A stretch of 6,878 bases of DNA from NCBI GenBank assembly GCA_022736595.1, contig DZDC01000119.1, positions 1 to 6,878 of the forward strand. Direction: 5' to 3'. The translations under genes were made by a program, and so were the position numbers. The stretch's first letter is position 1. Each line of letters begins with the position of its first letter. The notes beneath the pieces are model-generated. The model made no database searches, was not told where the DNA came from, and saw only the letters and a list, made by a program, of their open reading frames with translations. This stretch comes from Draconibacterium orientale (GTDB lineage: Bacteria > Bacteroidota > Bacteroidia > Bacteroidales > UBA1556). Positions 1 through 6,737 of this stretch are shown one piece after another.

Positions 1-89
1 AAAAAAAATCGGATTTATTATATCTGTTTAGCCTCCCCAAAAGTAGGAATGTTTTAATTCAAAAAAAAACCAATAATATTTTTTTTTGC

Positions 90-125
90 AAAAAAAAAGA
101 CCAAACTCATAGAGCTTGGTCTTTT
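90..125 (-). terminator. Intrinsic terminator of htpG
   Basis: A 10-bp perfect stem pairs 95-104 with 116-125 (AAAAGACCAA against TTGGTCTTTT). After one A-C mismatch the stem continues with CTC/GAG (106-108 with 112-114) around an ATA loop. Read on the minus strand, the stem is followed by an uninterrupted run of nine T (complement of A90-98), the layout of a factor-independent terminator. It lies 157 bp beyond the htpG stop codon with no gene between, so it most likely ends the htpG transcript. Read rightward the U-run is only four bases (122-125), so any terminator activity on the plus strand would be weaker. Confidence 0.85.
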
Positions 126-183
126 ATTAAGAATTAACGGGAGTTCTAAAAATTGCTTTTTCTTCGTTGGACTTCGATTTTAA

Positions 184-201
184 TCCCGATATCTATCGGG
201 A
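184..201. repeat. Perfect short palindrome in htpG 3' region
   Basis: The sequence TCCCGATATCTATCGGGA is an inverted repeat with 8-base arms and a 2-base centre; as RNA it would be a 7-bp stem with a 4-base loop. It sits between the htpG stop (282) and the terminator (90-125), so it would be transcribed in the htpG 3' untranslated region. No U-run follows it on either strand, so it is not itself an intrinsic terminator. From memory, closely similar CCCGATA...TATCGGG palindromes recur in intergenic DNA of Bacteroidota; treating this one as a dispersed repeat copy is inference, because only one copy is visible here. Confidence 0.5.
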
Positions 202-281
202 CATTTACAATAGTAAACTCCGGTTTTAAAATCTTGTCCGCCTCAAAAAATCTAATTTTTAGAATCCCTCTTAAGGGTATC

Positions 282-2180
282 TTATTTAATAATCTCAACA
301 CTTCGTTTTACAAAGTTGGCGAGATCCTTTCCTTTGAGAAGATTTTGCGAAAGCTTGGCCAAATCCACCAGTTGCTTTGTGATGGTTTCTTTATGAGCCT
401 CATCGGCATCCTCGATCAACGAAGCTACCATGGGATGGTTGCTGTTGATAACCACATTGTATTGGTCGGGCATATCGCCCATAAAACTGTATTGACTGCC
501 TCCCATGGCTTGCATGTCTTTCATCCTGCGCATAAACTCGGGACGGGTAATCATCACAGGCTCTTCTGTTTCGCTGAGACTTTCAAAAACCACATTGAAG
601 GATTTGGTATCCAAATCTTTTTCAAAGTATGGCTTCAATGCTTTTTGCTGATCTTCGGTAAGTTTTGATACTTGAGCTTCTTCCTTTTCAATTAACTTAT
701 CGATGCTTTCGCTATCAACACGCACAAATCGAACCTTTTCGAGCTTGCGTTCCATAAAATCAACAAAATGATTGTCCAAAACGCCTTCCATCATCAATAC
801 GTCATAACCTCTTTCCTTTGCTTTTTCGAGGTAGGAATACTGACTCTCAGCATCATTAGAATAAAGGAAAATGGTGGTTTCGTGCTTGTCGGTTTGATTG
901 GCTTTCACCTTTTCAGTGTATTCTTCAGAAGTAAAATACTGGCCATCTTGGTTTTTAAAAAGTACGATTTTCTTAGCCCGATCGTAAAATTTCTCATCAC
1001 TTAATGCTCCGTACTGAATGAAAACTTTGATATCATCCCATTTTTGTTCAAAACTGGCACGGTCGTTTTTGAATAGTTCTTCTAGTTTGTCGGCCACCTT
1101 CTTGCTGATGTGATTGCTAATTTTTTTCACATTGCCATCACTTTGCAAGTATGAACGGCTCACATTCAAAGGAATATCTGGTGAATCGATAACTCCGTGC
1201 AAAAGGGTTAAGAAATCGGGTACAATATTTTCCACAGAATCGGTGATAAATACCTGATTGCTATATAATTGAATTTTATCGCGTTGTACTTCCATATTCT
1301 TTTTAACCTTGGGAAAATATAAAATTCCAGTAAGGTTGAAAGGATAATCCACATTCAAATGAATTTGAAAAAGTGGTTTTTCAAACTGCATAGGATACAG
1401 TTCGCGATAGAAATTTTCGTAATCCTCGCCCTTTAAATCGGCAGGAGCTTTCTTCCAAAGAGGCTCAGTATTGTTGATAATTCTTGGTTTTTTAACTTCT
1501 TTGGTTTCAGGTTTGCCCTCCTTATCGGTACTACCTTCCACCTCTTCCCACGAACTTTCTTCACCAAATTCGATGGGCACGGGCAAAAACTTGCAGTATT
1601 TATTTAAAATACCGAGGATTCGTTGTTCTTCGAGAAATTCCAAAGAGTCTTCAGCAATGTGCAGCACGATATCGGTACCGCGGTCGCTGGCTTTGGCTTC
1701 TTCCATGGTATAATTGGGGCTGCCATCGCATTCCCATTTCACGGCTTTGGTTCCTGGCCCTTTTTTATAGGTTTTGGTAAAAATTTCTACTTTGTTTGAA
1801 ACCATGAAGGCGCTGTAAAAACCTAAACCAAAGTGACCAATAATATTGGTTCCATCCACATCCTTGAATTTTTTTACAAATTCTTCGGCACTTGAAAAGG
1901 CAATTTGGTTGATGTATTTATCCACTTCTTCTTGCGACATACCAATACCACGATCGCTGATGGTTAATGTTTTAGCATCCTTATCAATGGTTACTTTAAC
2001 GGTAAGATCACCCAATTCCACATCGGCATTTCCGCTGCGAACTAAGGCTTTCATTTTTTCAGTGGCATCGGTGGCATTTGAAATCAATTCACGAAGAAAA
2101 ATCTCGTGATCAGAATAAAGAAACTTTTTAATTACCGGAAAGATATTCTCGGTTTGAACGTTAATTTTTCCTGTTTGCAT
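282..2180 (-). CDS. htpG: Molecular chaperone HtpG (bacterial Hsp90)
   Basis: This is the cytoplasmic Hsp90-family chaperone, a homodimeric ATPase that remodels client proteins, often with DnaK. The 632-residue product is close to the 624 residues of E. coli HtpG. The N-terminal GHKL ATPase (about 1-205) shows E31 and N35 in LRELISNATDA, D76-x-G78-x-G80 in DRGIGM, the G115-HFGLG-120 lid glycines and G168-T169. A charged segment (about 207-231) leads to the middle domain with the catalytic-loop arginine R342 in PLNVSRSYLQ, then a C-terminal dimerisation domain (about 510-632); as expected for bacteria there is no MEEVD tail. The frame stays open 23 codons upstream to 2249, but MQTGKINVQTENIF is the conserved family N-terminus, so 2180 is chosen. 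It is transcribed alone, divergent from the ABC-F gene; no CIRCE-type operator is visible upstream. All key residues are intact. Confidence 0.98.
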   Translation of the reverse strand: MQTGKINVQTENIFPVIKKFLYSDHEIFLRELISNATDATEKMKALVRSGNADVELGDLTVKVTIDKDAKTLTISDRGIGMSQEEVDKYINQIAFSSAEEFVKKFKDVDGTNIIGHFGLGFYSAFMVSNKVEIFTKTYKKGPGTKAVKWECDGSPNYTMEEAKASDRGTDIVLHIAEDSLEFLEEQRILGILNKYCKFLPVPIEFGEESSWEEVEGSTDKEGKPETKEVKKPRIINNTEPLWKKAPADLKGEDYENFYRELYPMQFEKPLFQIHLNVDYPFNLTGILYFPKVKKNMEVQRDKIQLYSNQVFITDSVENIVPDFLTLLHGVIDSPDIPLNVSRSYLQSDGNVKKISNHISKKVADKLEELFKNDRASFEQKWDDIKVFIQYGALSDEKFYDRAKKIVLFKNQDGQYFTSEEYTEKVKANQTDKHETTIFLYSNDAESQYSYLEKAKERGYDVLMMEGVLDNHFVDFMERKLEKVRFVRVDSESIDKLIEKEEAQVSKLTEDQQKALKPYFEKDLDTKSFNVVFESLSETEEPVMITRPEFMRRMKDMQAMGGSQYSFMGDMPDQYNVVINSNHPMVASLIEDADEAHKETITKQLVDLAKLSQNLLKGKDLANFVKRSVEIIK

Positions 2181-2265
2181 AGCTCTATTTATTGTTGTTA
2201 ATTTTCTAAAAAAGACGCTACCGCAAATCAATATTAATGCCAACACCATCCTACTGACAAAGTGG

Positions 2266-2273
2266 CAAAATTA
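2266..2273 (-). promoter_or_regulatory. Candidate -7 box of htpG promoter
   Basis: On the minus strand this reads TAATTTTG, matching the Bacteroidota housekeeping -7 element TAnnTTTG. It would start transcription near 2260, giving a leader of about 80 bases before the htpG ATG. I found no TTG at the usual 17-20 base spacing upstream (plus-strand positions about 2291-2296), so only half of the promoter is supported and a different or stress-responsive sigma factor cannot be excluded. Confidence 0.35.
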
Positions 2274-2312
2274 AAGCTGAGTTAATATTATGGAAGAGCG
2301 ATGCCCAATCAA

Positions 2313-2341
2313 TTTAACAAAGCAATAAAAATCTATCTTTG
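2313..2341 (+). promoter_or_regulatory. Probable promoter of the ABC-F gene
   Basis: TATCTTTG at 2334-2341 is an exact TAnnTTTG -7 box. The -33 position is occupied by TTT (2313-2315, 18 bases upstream) rather than TTG, so that half is weak. Transcription would begin near 2346, leaving a leader of roughly 30 bases. The 16 bases AAAAATCTATCTTTGC (2327-2342) recur exactly ahead of the glycosyltransferase gene at 4039-4054. The element lies back to back with the candidate htpG promoter, about 60 bp away. Confidence 0.6.
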
Positions 2342-2374
2342 CCGACCCAATTTTTTTAATCAAAATTCATATAA

Positions 2375-4018
2375 ATGATTTCCATCGACGGCTTAGCAGT
2401 AGAGTTTGGCGGCAGCACCCTTTTTAAAGATATCTCCTTTGTAATCAACGATAAAGACCGCATTGCGCTCATGGGTAAGAATGGGGCTGGAAAGTCCACT
2501 TTACTCAAAATATTGGCAGGAGCCAAAAAACCCACTGCGGGCAAAGTCACCAGTCCTAAGGATTCGGTGATTGCATATTTACCCCAACATTTGATGACCG
2601 AGAACGAAAGGTCGGTTTTTGAGGAAGCCTCACAAGCCTTTGGCCATTTACTCGAAATGCAAAGCCGCATCGAAGCCATCAACGAAGAATTGAGCCGTCG
2701 TACCGACTATGAATCAGAAGATTACTACACTTTGATAGGAGAAGTATCCGACTTGAGCGAGAAGTTGTATAGCGATGGCGAAATTAACTTTGATGCAGAA
2801 GTTGAAAAAATATTATTAGGCTTAGGTTTTGAGCGAGAAGACTTTACGCGACCCACAGGAGATTTTAGTGGAGGATGGCGCATGCGCATTGAATTGGCAA
2901 AAATTCTGCTTCAAAAACCTGATCTTATTTTACTCGACGAGCCCACCAACCACCTCGATATTGAATCGGTGCAATGGCTCGAGAGTTTCCTTATTAATAG
3001 TGCCAAAGCGGTGGTAGTTATCAGCCACGATAGAGCCTTTGTGGATAACATTACCAATCGTACCATTGAAGTCACTATGGGCAGGATTTATGATTATAAA
3101 GTAAACTACACCAAATACTTAGAACTTCGTAAAGAACGTCGTGAGCAGCAACAAAGACAATTTGAAGACCAACAGAAATTTATAGCTGATAACACCGAAT
3201 TTATTGAACGTTTTAAAGGCACTTACTCCAAAACCAATCAGGTGCAATCGCGGGTAAAAATGCTCGAAAAACTTGAAATAATTGAAGTAGATGAAGTGGA
3301 TTCAAGTCACTTAAAACTTCGCTTTCCTCCTTCGCCCCGCTCTGGCAATTTCCCCATCATTGCTGATGAAGTTGGCAAAAGATATGGCGATCATTTGGTG
3401 TTTAGTGGAGCAAATTTTAGTCTTCAAAGGGGTGAAAAAGTTGCTTTTGTAGGTAAGAATGGCGAGGGAAAATCGACCTTAGTCAAAGCCATCATGAGCC
3501 AGATTGATTATGATGGTACATTGAGCTTAGGTCACAATACCCTAATTGGTTATTTTGCCCAAAACGAAGCCAGTCTTCTCGATGAGGAAAATACTGTTTT
3601 TCAAACCATTGACGAAGTAGCCAAGGGTGAAATTCGTACAAAAATTAGAGATTTACTGGGAGCATTTATGTTTGGTGGCGAAGATTGGGACAAAAAAGTT
3701 CGCATCCTTTCAGGAGGAGAACGCACCCGTCTTGCCATGATTAAACTTTTGCTCGAGCCCGTGAATTTGCTCATATTAGATGAGCCCACCAACCATTTAG
3801 ATCTGCGTACCAAAGACATATTAAAGCAAGCACTGCTCGATTTTGACGGAACCCTCATCGTGGTGAGCCACGACCGCGATTTTCTGGACGGATTGACCCA
3901 AAAAGTATTCGAGTTTGGCCATAAAAAAGTACGTGAATACCAAGAAAGTATTGGCGAATTTTTACAACGCAAACGCATGGAAAACCTACGCGAACTGGAG
4001 CGCAACAAGACGAAATAA
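2375..4018 (+). CDS. ABC-F family ATP-binding protein (ribosome-associated type)
   Basis: This 547-residue protein has two tandem ABC ATPase domains and no membrane segment, the architecture of ABC-F proteins, which bind the ribosomal E site and help translation rather than transport. Domain 1 has Walker A GKNGAGKST (34-42), a variant signature FSGGW (164-168), Walker B LILLDEP with D188/E189 and H-switch H218. Domain 2 has Walker A GKNGEGKST (360-368), LSGGE (445-449), D469/E470 and H499. Between them lies the charged helical linker (about 240-325) with TNQVQSRVKMLEKLE (287-301), the P-site-tRNA-interacting region. The short basic tail (about 516-547) lacks the long Uup-type coiled coil. An in-frame TAA ends directly before the ATG, fixing the start; no Shine-Dalgarno sequence is seen. 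It appears to have its own promoter. Subfamily (YdiF-, YbiT- or Uup-like, or antibiotic-resistance type) cannot be settled by eye, so no symbol is given; a housekeeping role is more likely. Confidence 0.95.
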   Translation: MISIDGLAVEFGGSTLFKDISFVINDKDRIALMGKNGAGKSTLLKILAGAKKPTAGKVTSPKDSVIAYLPQHLMTENERSVFEEASQAFGHLLEMQSRIEAINEELSRRTDYESEDYYTLIGEVSDLSEKLYSDGEINFDAEVEKILLGLGFEREDFTRPTGDFSGGWRMRIELAKILLQKPDLILLDEPTNHLDIESVQWLESFLINSAKAVVVISHDRAFVDNITNRTIEVTMGRIYDYKVNYTKYLELRKERREQQQRQFEDQQKFIADNTEFIERFKGTYSKTNQVQSRVKMLEKLEIIEVDEVDSSHLKLRFPPSPRSGNFPIIADEVGKRYGDHLVFSGANFSLQRGEKVAFVGKNGEGKSTLVKAIMSQIDYDGTLSLGHNTLIGYFAQNEASLLDEENTVFQTIDEVAKGEIRTKIRDLLGAFMFGGEDWDKKVRILSGGERTRLAMIKLLLEPVNLLILDEPTNHLDLRTKDILKQALLDFDGTLIVVSHDRDFLDGLTQKVFEFGHKKVREYQESIGEFLQRKRMENLRELERNKTK

Positions 4019-4024
4019 AGCCAA

Positions 4025-4053
4025 TTGTAACAATACAAAAAAATCTATCTTTG
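4025..4053 (+). promoter_or_regulatory. Promoter of GT2-methyltransferase-rlmN unit
   Basis: TTG (4025-4027), 18 bases, then TATCTTTG (4046-4053) fits the Bacteroidota housekeeping consensus. Transcription would start near 4058, giving a leader of about 23 bases before the glycosyltransferase ATG. The -7 region is identical over 16 bases with that of the ABC-F gene. TTTGC at 4050-4054 and GCAAA at 4061-4065 form a small inverted repeat at the presumed start site. No terminator separates this promoter from the ABC-F stop 6 bases upstream of the -33 box, so read-through from that gene is also possible. Confidence 0.6.
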
Positions 4054-4080
4054 CACCTTTGCAAAAGCCCATAACTATTT

Positions 4081-4809
4081 ATGATTCGAAAATTATCCAT
4101 CGTAATTCCAGTTTATAACGAAGAAAAAAGCGTTCACCTGATTCTCAATTTAGTACGTGGAGTGGAGCTACTCAACAATATAAAAAAGGAAATCATTATT
4201 GTAAACGATTGTAGCACCGACCGTACACAGGAAGTGCTCGAAAATTATATTGCCGAAAATCCTTCTGCCGGACTTCAACTTTACAAACACGAAGTGAATA
4301 AAGGAAAAGGAGCCGCACTACACACTGGCATTAGCAAAGCCACTGGCGACTATGTGATTATACAAGATGCTGATCTCGAATATGATCCTGAAGAATATAA
4401 CTTACTACTTAAGCCAGTAATAAAGGGTGTAGCTGATGTGGTGTATGGAAGTCGATTTTCAGGAGGCAATGCCCACCGAATTTTATTCTATTGGCATAGC
4501 ATCGGAAATAAATTCCTCACTTCTTTGAGCAATGCCTTTACCAATCTGAATCTTACCGACATGGAAACTTGCTACAAAATGTTTCGTCGCGATATTATTC
4601 AGAACATTAAACTTAAAGAAAATCGCTTCGGTTTTGAGCCCGAAGTAACCGCAAAAATCTCAAGAATTCCCAATCTTCGTATTTACGAAGTGGGAATCAG
4701 CTATTATGGACGCACCTTTGAAGAAGGTAAGAAAATTGGCTGGAAAGATGGATTCAGAGCCATCTATTGCATCTTGAAATACAACATTTGGGACAAGAAA
4801 TATGTCTAA
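4081..4809 (+). CDS. GT2 glycosyltransferase, polyprenyl-phosphate-sugar synthase-like (DPM1-like)
   Basis: This 242-residue protein is a family 2, GT-A-fold glycosyltransferase of the dolichyl-phosphate-mannose-synthase type. Such enzymes transfer a sugar from a nucleotide-sugar to a polyprenyl phosphate on the inner face of the membrane. Visible motifs are SIVIPVYNEE (6-15), IVNDCSTD (40-47), NKGKGAAL (73-80), the metal-binding D96-A-D98 within IIQDADLEYDP, VVYGSRF (120-126), TDMETCYKMFR (159-169) and FGFEPEVTAK (183-192). There is no C-terminal transmembrane region, so it is the soluble or peripheral type. An in-frame TAA at 4072-4074 makes 4081 the first possible ATG. Its last 8 bases overlap the methyltransferase gene, suggesting translational coupling and a shared pathway. 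Mannose or glucose donors are the usual ones in the family, but the actual sugar and acceptor cannot be read here. Short members of the family also act in O-antigen or protein O-glycan assembly. Confidence 0.93.
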   Translation: MIRKLSIVIPVYNEEKSVHLILNLVRGVELLNNIKKEIIIVNDCSTDRTQEVLENYIAENPSAGLQLYKHEVNKGKGAALHTGISKATGDYVIIQDADLEYDPEEYNLLLKPVIKGVADVVYGSRFSGGNAHRILFYWHSIGNKFLTSLSNAFTNLNLTDMETCYKMFRRDIIQNIKLKENRFGFEPEVTAKISRIPNLRIYEVGISYYGRTFEEGKKIGWKDGFRAIYCILKYNIWDKKYV

Positions 4810-5542
4810 AGACTTTACTGTTAAAGATATCGACCTCGAAGGAATGGAAACCCTTCAGGTAATTGCCAATGCCGATAAGTTTAACCATTGGATGTACAGC
4901 ACCATTGCTCCTTTCTGCTGTGCAAATATTCTGGAAATTGGGAGCGGTATTGGAAATATTTCGCAACAGTTTCTCATTCGCAATCAAAAACTTACCTTGA
5001 CTGATTTACGAGAAAACTATTGCCAAATTCTCCAAAAGAAATTTGAGAAATTTCCATCGCTTCAAGGGGTGCGACAAATTGATATTGTTCATCCTCAATT
5101 CGACGATGTTTATCAAAATCTTTTTGAAAGTTTCGATACTATTTACGCTTTAAATATTGTGGAACATGTCAAAGACGATGTATTGGCTTTGTCAAACTGC
5201 AAAAAACTTCTAAAAAAAGGTGGAAATTTGGTGATACTTGTACCTGCCTATCAAGCCCTTTACAATCAATTTGACAAAGAATTAGAGCATTACCGACGTT
5301 ACACTCAAAATACATTAGACCAACTATTTACTACCAATCAATTTCAAATTATTCATCGTCAATACTTCAATTTGATGGGCATCGCGGGTTGGTGGTTTAG
5401 TGGTTCTATTTTACGCAAAAAAACCATACCCGAAGGTCAAATGAATTTATATAACCTTTTGGTTCCCTTATTTAAAATTTTAGATCAATTGATTCTAAGA
5501 AAAGCGGGTTTAAGTGTCATCACCGTAGGAAAAAAAGTATAA
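4802..5542 (+). CDS. Class I SAM-dependent methyltransferase
   Basis: This is a 246-residue methyltransferase with a Rossmann fold. Motif I is ILEIGSGIGNIS (43-54), the SAM-binding glycine loop. D68 in LTLTDLRENY is placed to bind the ribose hydroxyls. FDTIYALNIVEHVKDD (111-126) carries the N-x-x-E-H pattern common to methyltransf_11/12 proteins, followed by LKKGGNLVILVPAY (137-150) and the HYRRY segment (163-167) seen in a group of methyltransferases often found beside DPM1-like glycosyltransferases. No clear membrane helix is seen. The ATG overlaps the end of the glycosyltransferase gene (ATGTCTAA), and rlmN begins two bases after the stop, so all three are probably one transcript. The acceptor is unknown; a sugar or lipid-linked glycan is the best guess from context, and an rRNA or protein target is less likely. 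The sequence appears intact. Confidence 0.9.
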   Translation: MSKDFTVKDIDLEGMETLQVIANADKFNHWMYSTIAPFCCANILEIGSGIGNISQQFLIRNQKLTLTDLRENYCQILQKKFEKFPSLQGVRQIDIVHPQFDDVYQNLFESFDTIYALNIVEHVKDDVLALSNCKKLLKKGGNLVILVPAYQALYNQFDKELEHYRRYTQNTLDQLFTTNQFQIIHRQYFNLMGIAGWWFSGSILRKKTIPEGQMNLYNLLVPLFKILDQLILRKAGLSVITVGKKV

Positions 5543-5544
5543 GA

Positions 5545-6570
5545 ATGCAAAAGGAACGACTTTACGGAAAGACCTTCAACGAAATAAAGGAAGTGGTGGC
5601 AAGTATGGGCTTACCAAAATTTACTGCGCAGCAGATTTCGGATTGGCTGTATAAAAAGGATGTCAACTCCATTGCCGAGATGAGCAATCTATCTAAAGCC
5701 ACCCGACAATTACTCGAAGAACGCTTTGAAATAGGACTCTACCCTCCTATTTCGGTAAGCACCTCCACCGATGGTACCAAGAAATATCTTTATAGTATAG
5801 GCCCAGGCAAATATGTGGAAGCAGCCTTTATTCCAGAAGAAACACGCAACACCCTTTGCATCAGTTCGCAAGTAGGTTGCAAGATGGCTTGCACATTTTG
5901 CATGACAGGGCATCAGAAATTTCACGGACAACTATCGGTAAATGAAATACTTAATCAACTTCGAAGCTTACCTGAATTTAGAGAAGTCAGCAATATTGTG
6001 TATATGGGCATGGGCGAACCCATGGATAACCTACAGGAAGTATTGAAAAGTCTTGAAATACTTACAGCAGACTATGCCCTGGCCTGGAGTCCTAAACGTA
6101 TCAATGTGAGCACCATTGGAGTGCTGCCAGAGGTGGAAGAATTCATTCAAAAATCAAAAGCCCATTTGGCCATCAGTTTGCATTCACCCTTCGACGACGA
6201 ACGTCAACAATTGATGCCTATGCAAAAAGCTTTTCCCATAAAGCAAGTGTTGAATATTTTACGAAAATACGACTGGAGCAGCCAACGTAGATTAAGTTTT
6301 GAATACATCGTTTTTGATGGTTTAAACCACAGTGAACGTCATGTGAAAGAATTGGCTCGAATACTGAATGGACTTAAATTTAGGATTAATCTCATCCGTT
6401 TTCACCAAATTCCGGATAGCCCTCTAAAATCAAGCGATGCTGACCATATCTTGTTGTTTCAGCAGCAACTTAAAAACAAAGGAATCATCACCACTATTCG
6501 TGCTTCAAGAGGACAGGATATTGATGCCGCTTGTGGACTTTTGAGTACCAAGAAATTATTGAGTGAATAG
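5545..6570 (+). CDS. rlmN: 23S rRNA (adenine2503-C2)-methyltransferase RlmN
   Basis: RlmN is a cytoplasmic radical-SAM enzyme that methylates C2 of A2503 in 23S rRNA, at the entrance of the peptide exit tunnel; the E. coli enzyme also modifies A37 of some tRNAs. The 341-residue product has an N-terminal helical RNA-binding region (about 1-95) and then the radical-SAM barrel. C112, C116 and C119 (CKMACTFC) bind the 4Fe-4S cluster. C105 in TLCISSQVGC and C330 in GQDIDAACG correspond to the two mechanism cysteines, C118 and C355 in E. coli. GMGEPMDN (155-162) is the conserved radical-SAM SAM-binding motif. Both mechanism cysteines with the DAACG context favour RlmN over the C8-methylating Cfr, although Cfr shares these cysteines. 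The start lies two bases after the methyltransferase stop, so it is the third gene of the unit. The N-terminus is somewhat short relative to the E. coli enzyme (384 residues), mostly before the barrel. Confidence 0.97.
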   Translation: MQKERLYGKTFNEIKEVVASMGLPKFTAQQISDWLYKKDVNSIAEMSNLSKATRQLLEERFEIGLYPPISVSTSTDGTKKYLYSIGPGKYVEAAFIPEETRNTLCISSQVGCKMACTFCMTGHQKFHGQLSVNEILNQLRSLPEFREVSNIVYMGMGEPMDNLQEVLKSLEILTADYALAWSPKRINVSTIGVLPEVEEFIQKSKAHLAISLHSPFDDERQQLMPMQKAFPIKQVLNILRKYDWSSQRRLSFEYIVFDGLNHSERHVKELARILNGLKFRINLIRFHQIPDSPLKSSDADHILLFQQQLKNKGIITTIRASRGQDIDAACGLLSTKKLLSE

Positions 6571-6707
6571 AATACCTTTCATGTTTACCTGATTTGTATT
6601 TCTTTTTTGGGGAAATATTTTACTGATAGTTGGCAAAAAGTGTAAAAACACAATGACACAGCACACAATTACTCTTAAAAGTTGCATTTACTAATTGAAC
6701 TTACGAA
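6571..6707. other. Intergenic region after rlmN, no strong terminator seen
   Basis: No reading frame of note lies here. AATAC at 6571-6575 can pair with GTATT at 6596-6600 over a 20-base loop, and T6603-6608 follows. That could be a feeble terminator for the upstream unit, but the 5-bp A/T-rich stem is not convincing. A 4-bp stem around GTGTAAAAACAC (6640-6651) is too short to interpret. Transcription of the rlmN unit may end by a factor-dependent route or continue into the next gene. Confidence 0.4.
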
Positions 6708-6737
6708 TTGCAGTTTAAAAAGAAAGTATTACTTTTG
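6708..6737 (+). promoter_or_regulatory. Promoter of the gene starting at 6838
   Basis: TTG (6708-6710), 19 bases, then TACTTTTG (6730-6737) is the best match in the window to the Bacteroidota TTG-N19-TAnnTTTG promoter. Transcription would begin near 6743, leaving an A/C-rich leader of about 95 bases before the ATG at 6838, much longer than the 20-30 bases of the other rightward promoters. A 7-base inverted repeat (TTACTTT 6729-6735, AAAGTAA 6742-6748) spans the -7 box and presumed start site. Confidence 0.65.

Larger units (their letters stand above)
1..281. other. A/T-rich gene-free stretch downstream of htpG
   Basis: No credible protein-coding gene lies here. The first 100 bases contain several homopolymer runs: A1-8, A61-69, T78-87 and A90-98, the last two forming a T-run/GC/A-run palindrome centred on 88-89. 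The supported elements are the htpG terminator and the 184-201 palindrome. A weaker imperfect inverted repeat (CCCTCTTAAGGG) lies around 266-277, just outside the htpG stop. An open frame starting at 153 runs on into htpG on the opposite strand and is a shadow of that gene. If a gene lies to the left of the window and reads rightward, only its 3' flank could be in positions 1-90. Confidence 0.6.

Noticed and set aside
153..668. 171-codon open frame on the plus strand
   Set aside because: Most of it is antisense to the C-terminal part of htpG, its translation shows no recognisable domain, and no promoter is seen ahead of it.
2181..2249. N-terminal extension of htpG with a hydrophobic, signal-like segment
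   Set aside because: HtpG is cytoplasmic and the family N-terminus starts at the internal ATG at 2180; the extra codons lie in the divergent promoter region.
2356..2682. 108-codon minus-strand frame opposite the start of the ABC-F gene
   Set aside because: It mirrors the Walker A coding region of the ABC-F gene and ends in that gene's leader; there is no independent sign of coding.
2861..2880. FSGGW instead of LSGGQ/LSGGW in the first ABC signature, as a possible defect
   Set aside because: The position tolerates hydrophobic substitution in ABC-F proteins, and all Walker and switch residues of both domains are present.
3601..4038. 145-codon open frame on the minus strand
   Set aside because: It is antisense to the second ATPase domain of the ABC-F gene, is serine/arginine-rich in the way of a complementary-frame artefact, and has no matching family.
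3915..4118. 67-codon plus-strand frame bridging the ABC-F and glycosyltransferase genes
   Set aside because: It overlaps the end of one gene and the promoter and start of the next in another frame; its composition is not protein-like.
5545..6570. Possibility that the radical-SAM gene is the resistance methyltransferase Cfr
   Set aside because: The length, N-terminal region and chromosomal housekeeping context fit RlmN, and no mobile element or resistance-gene neighbours are present.
6640..6651. GTGTAAAAACAC as a terminator hairpin after rlmN
   Set aside because: The stem is only 4 bp and no T-run follows.
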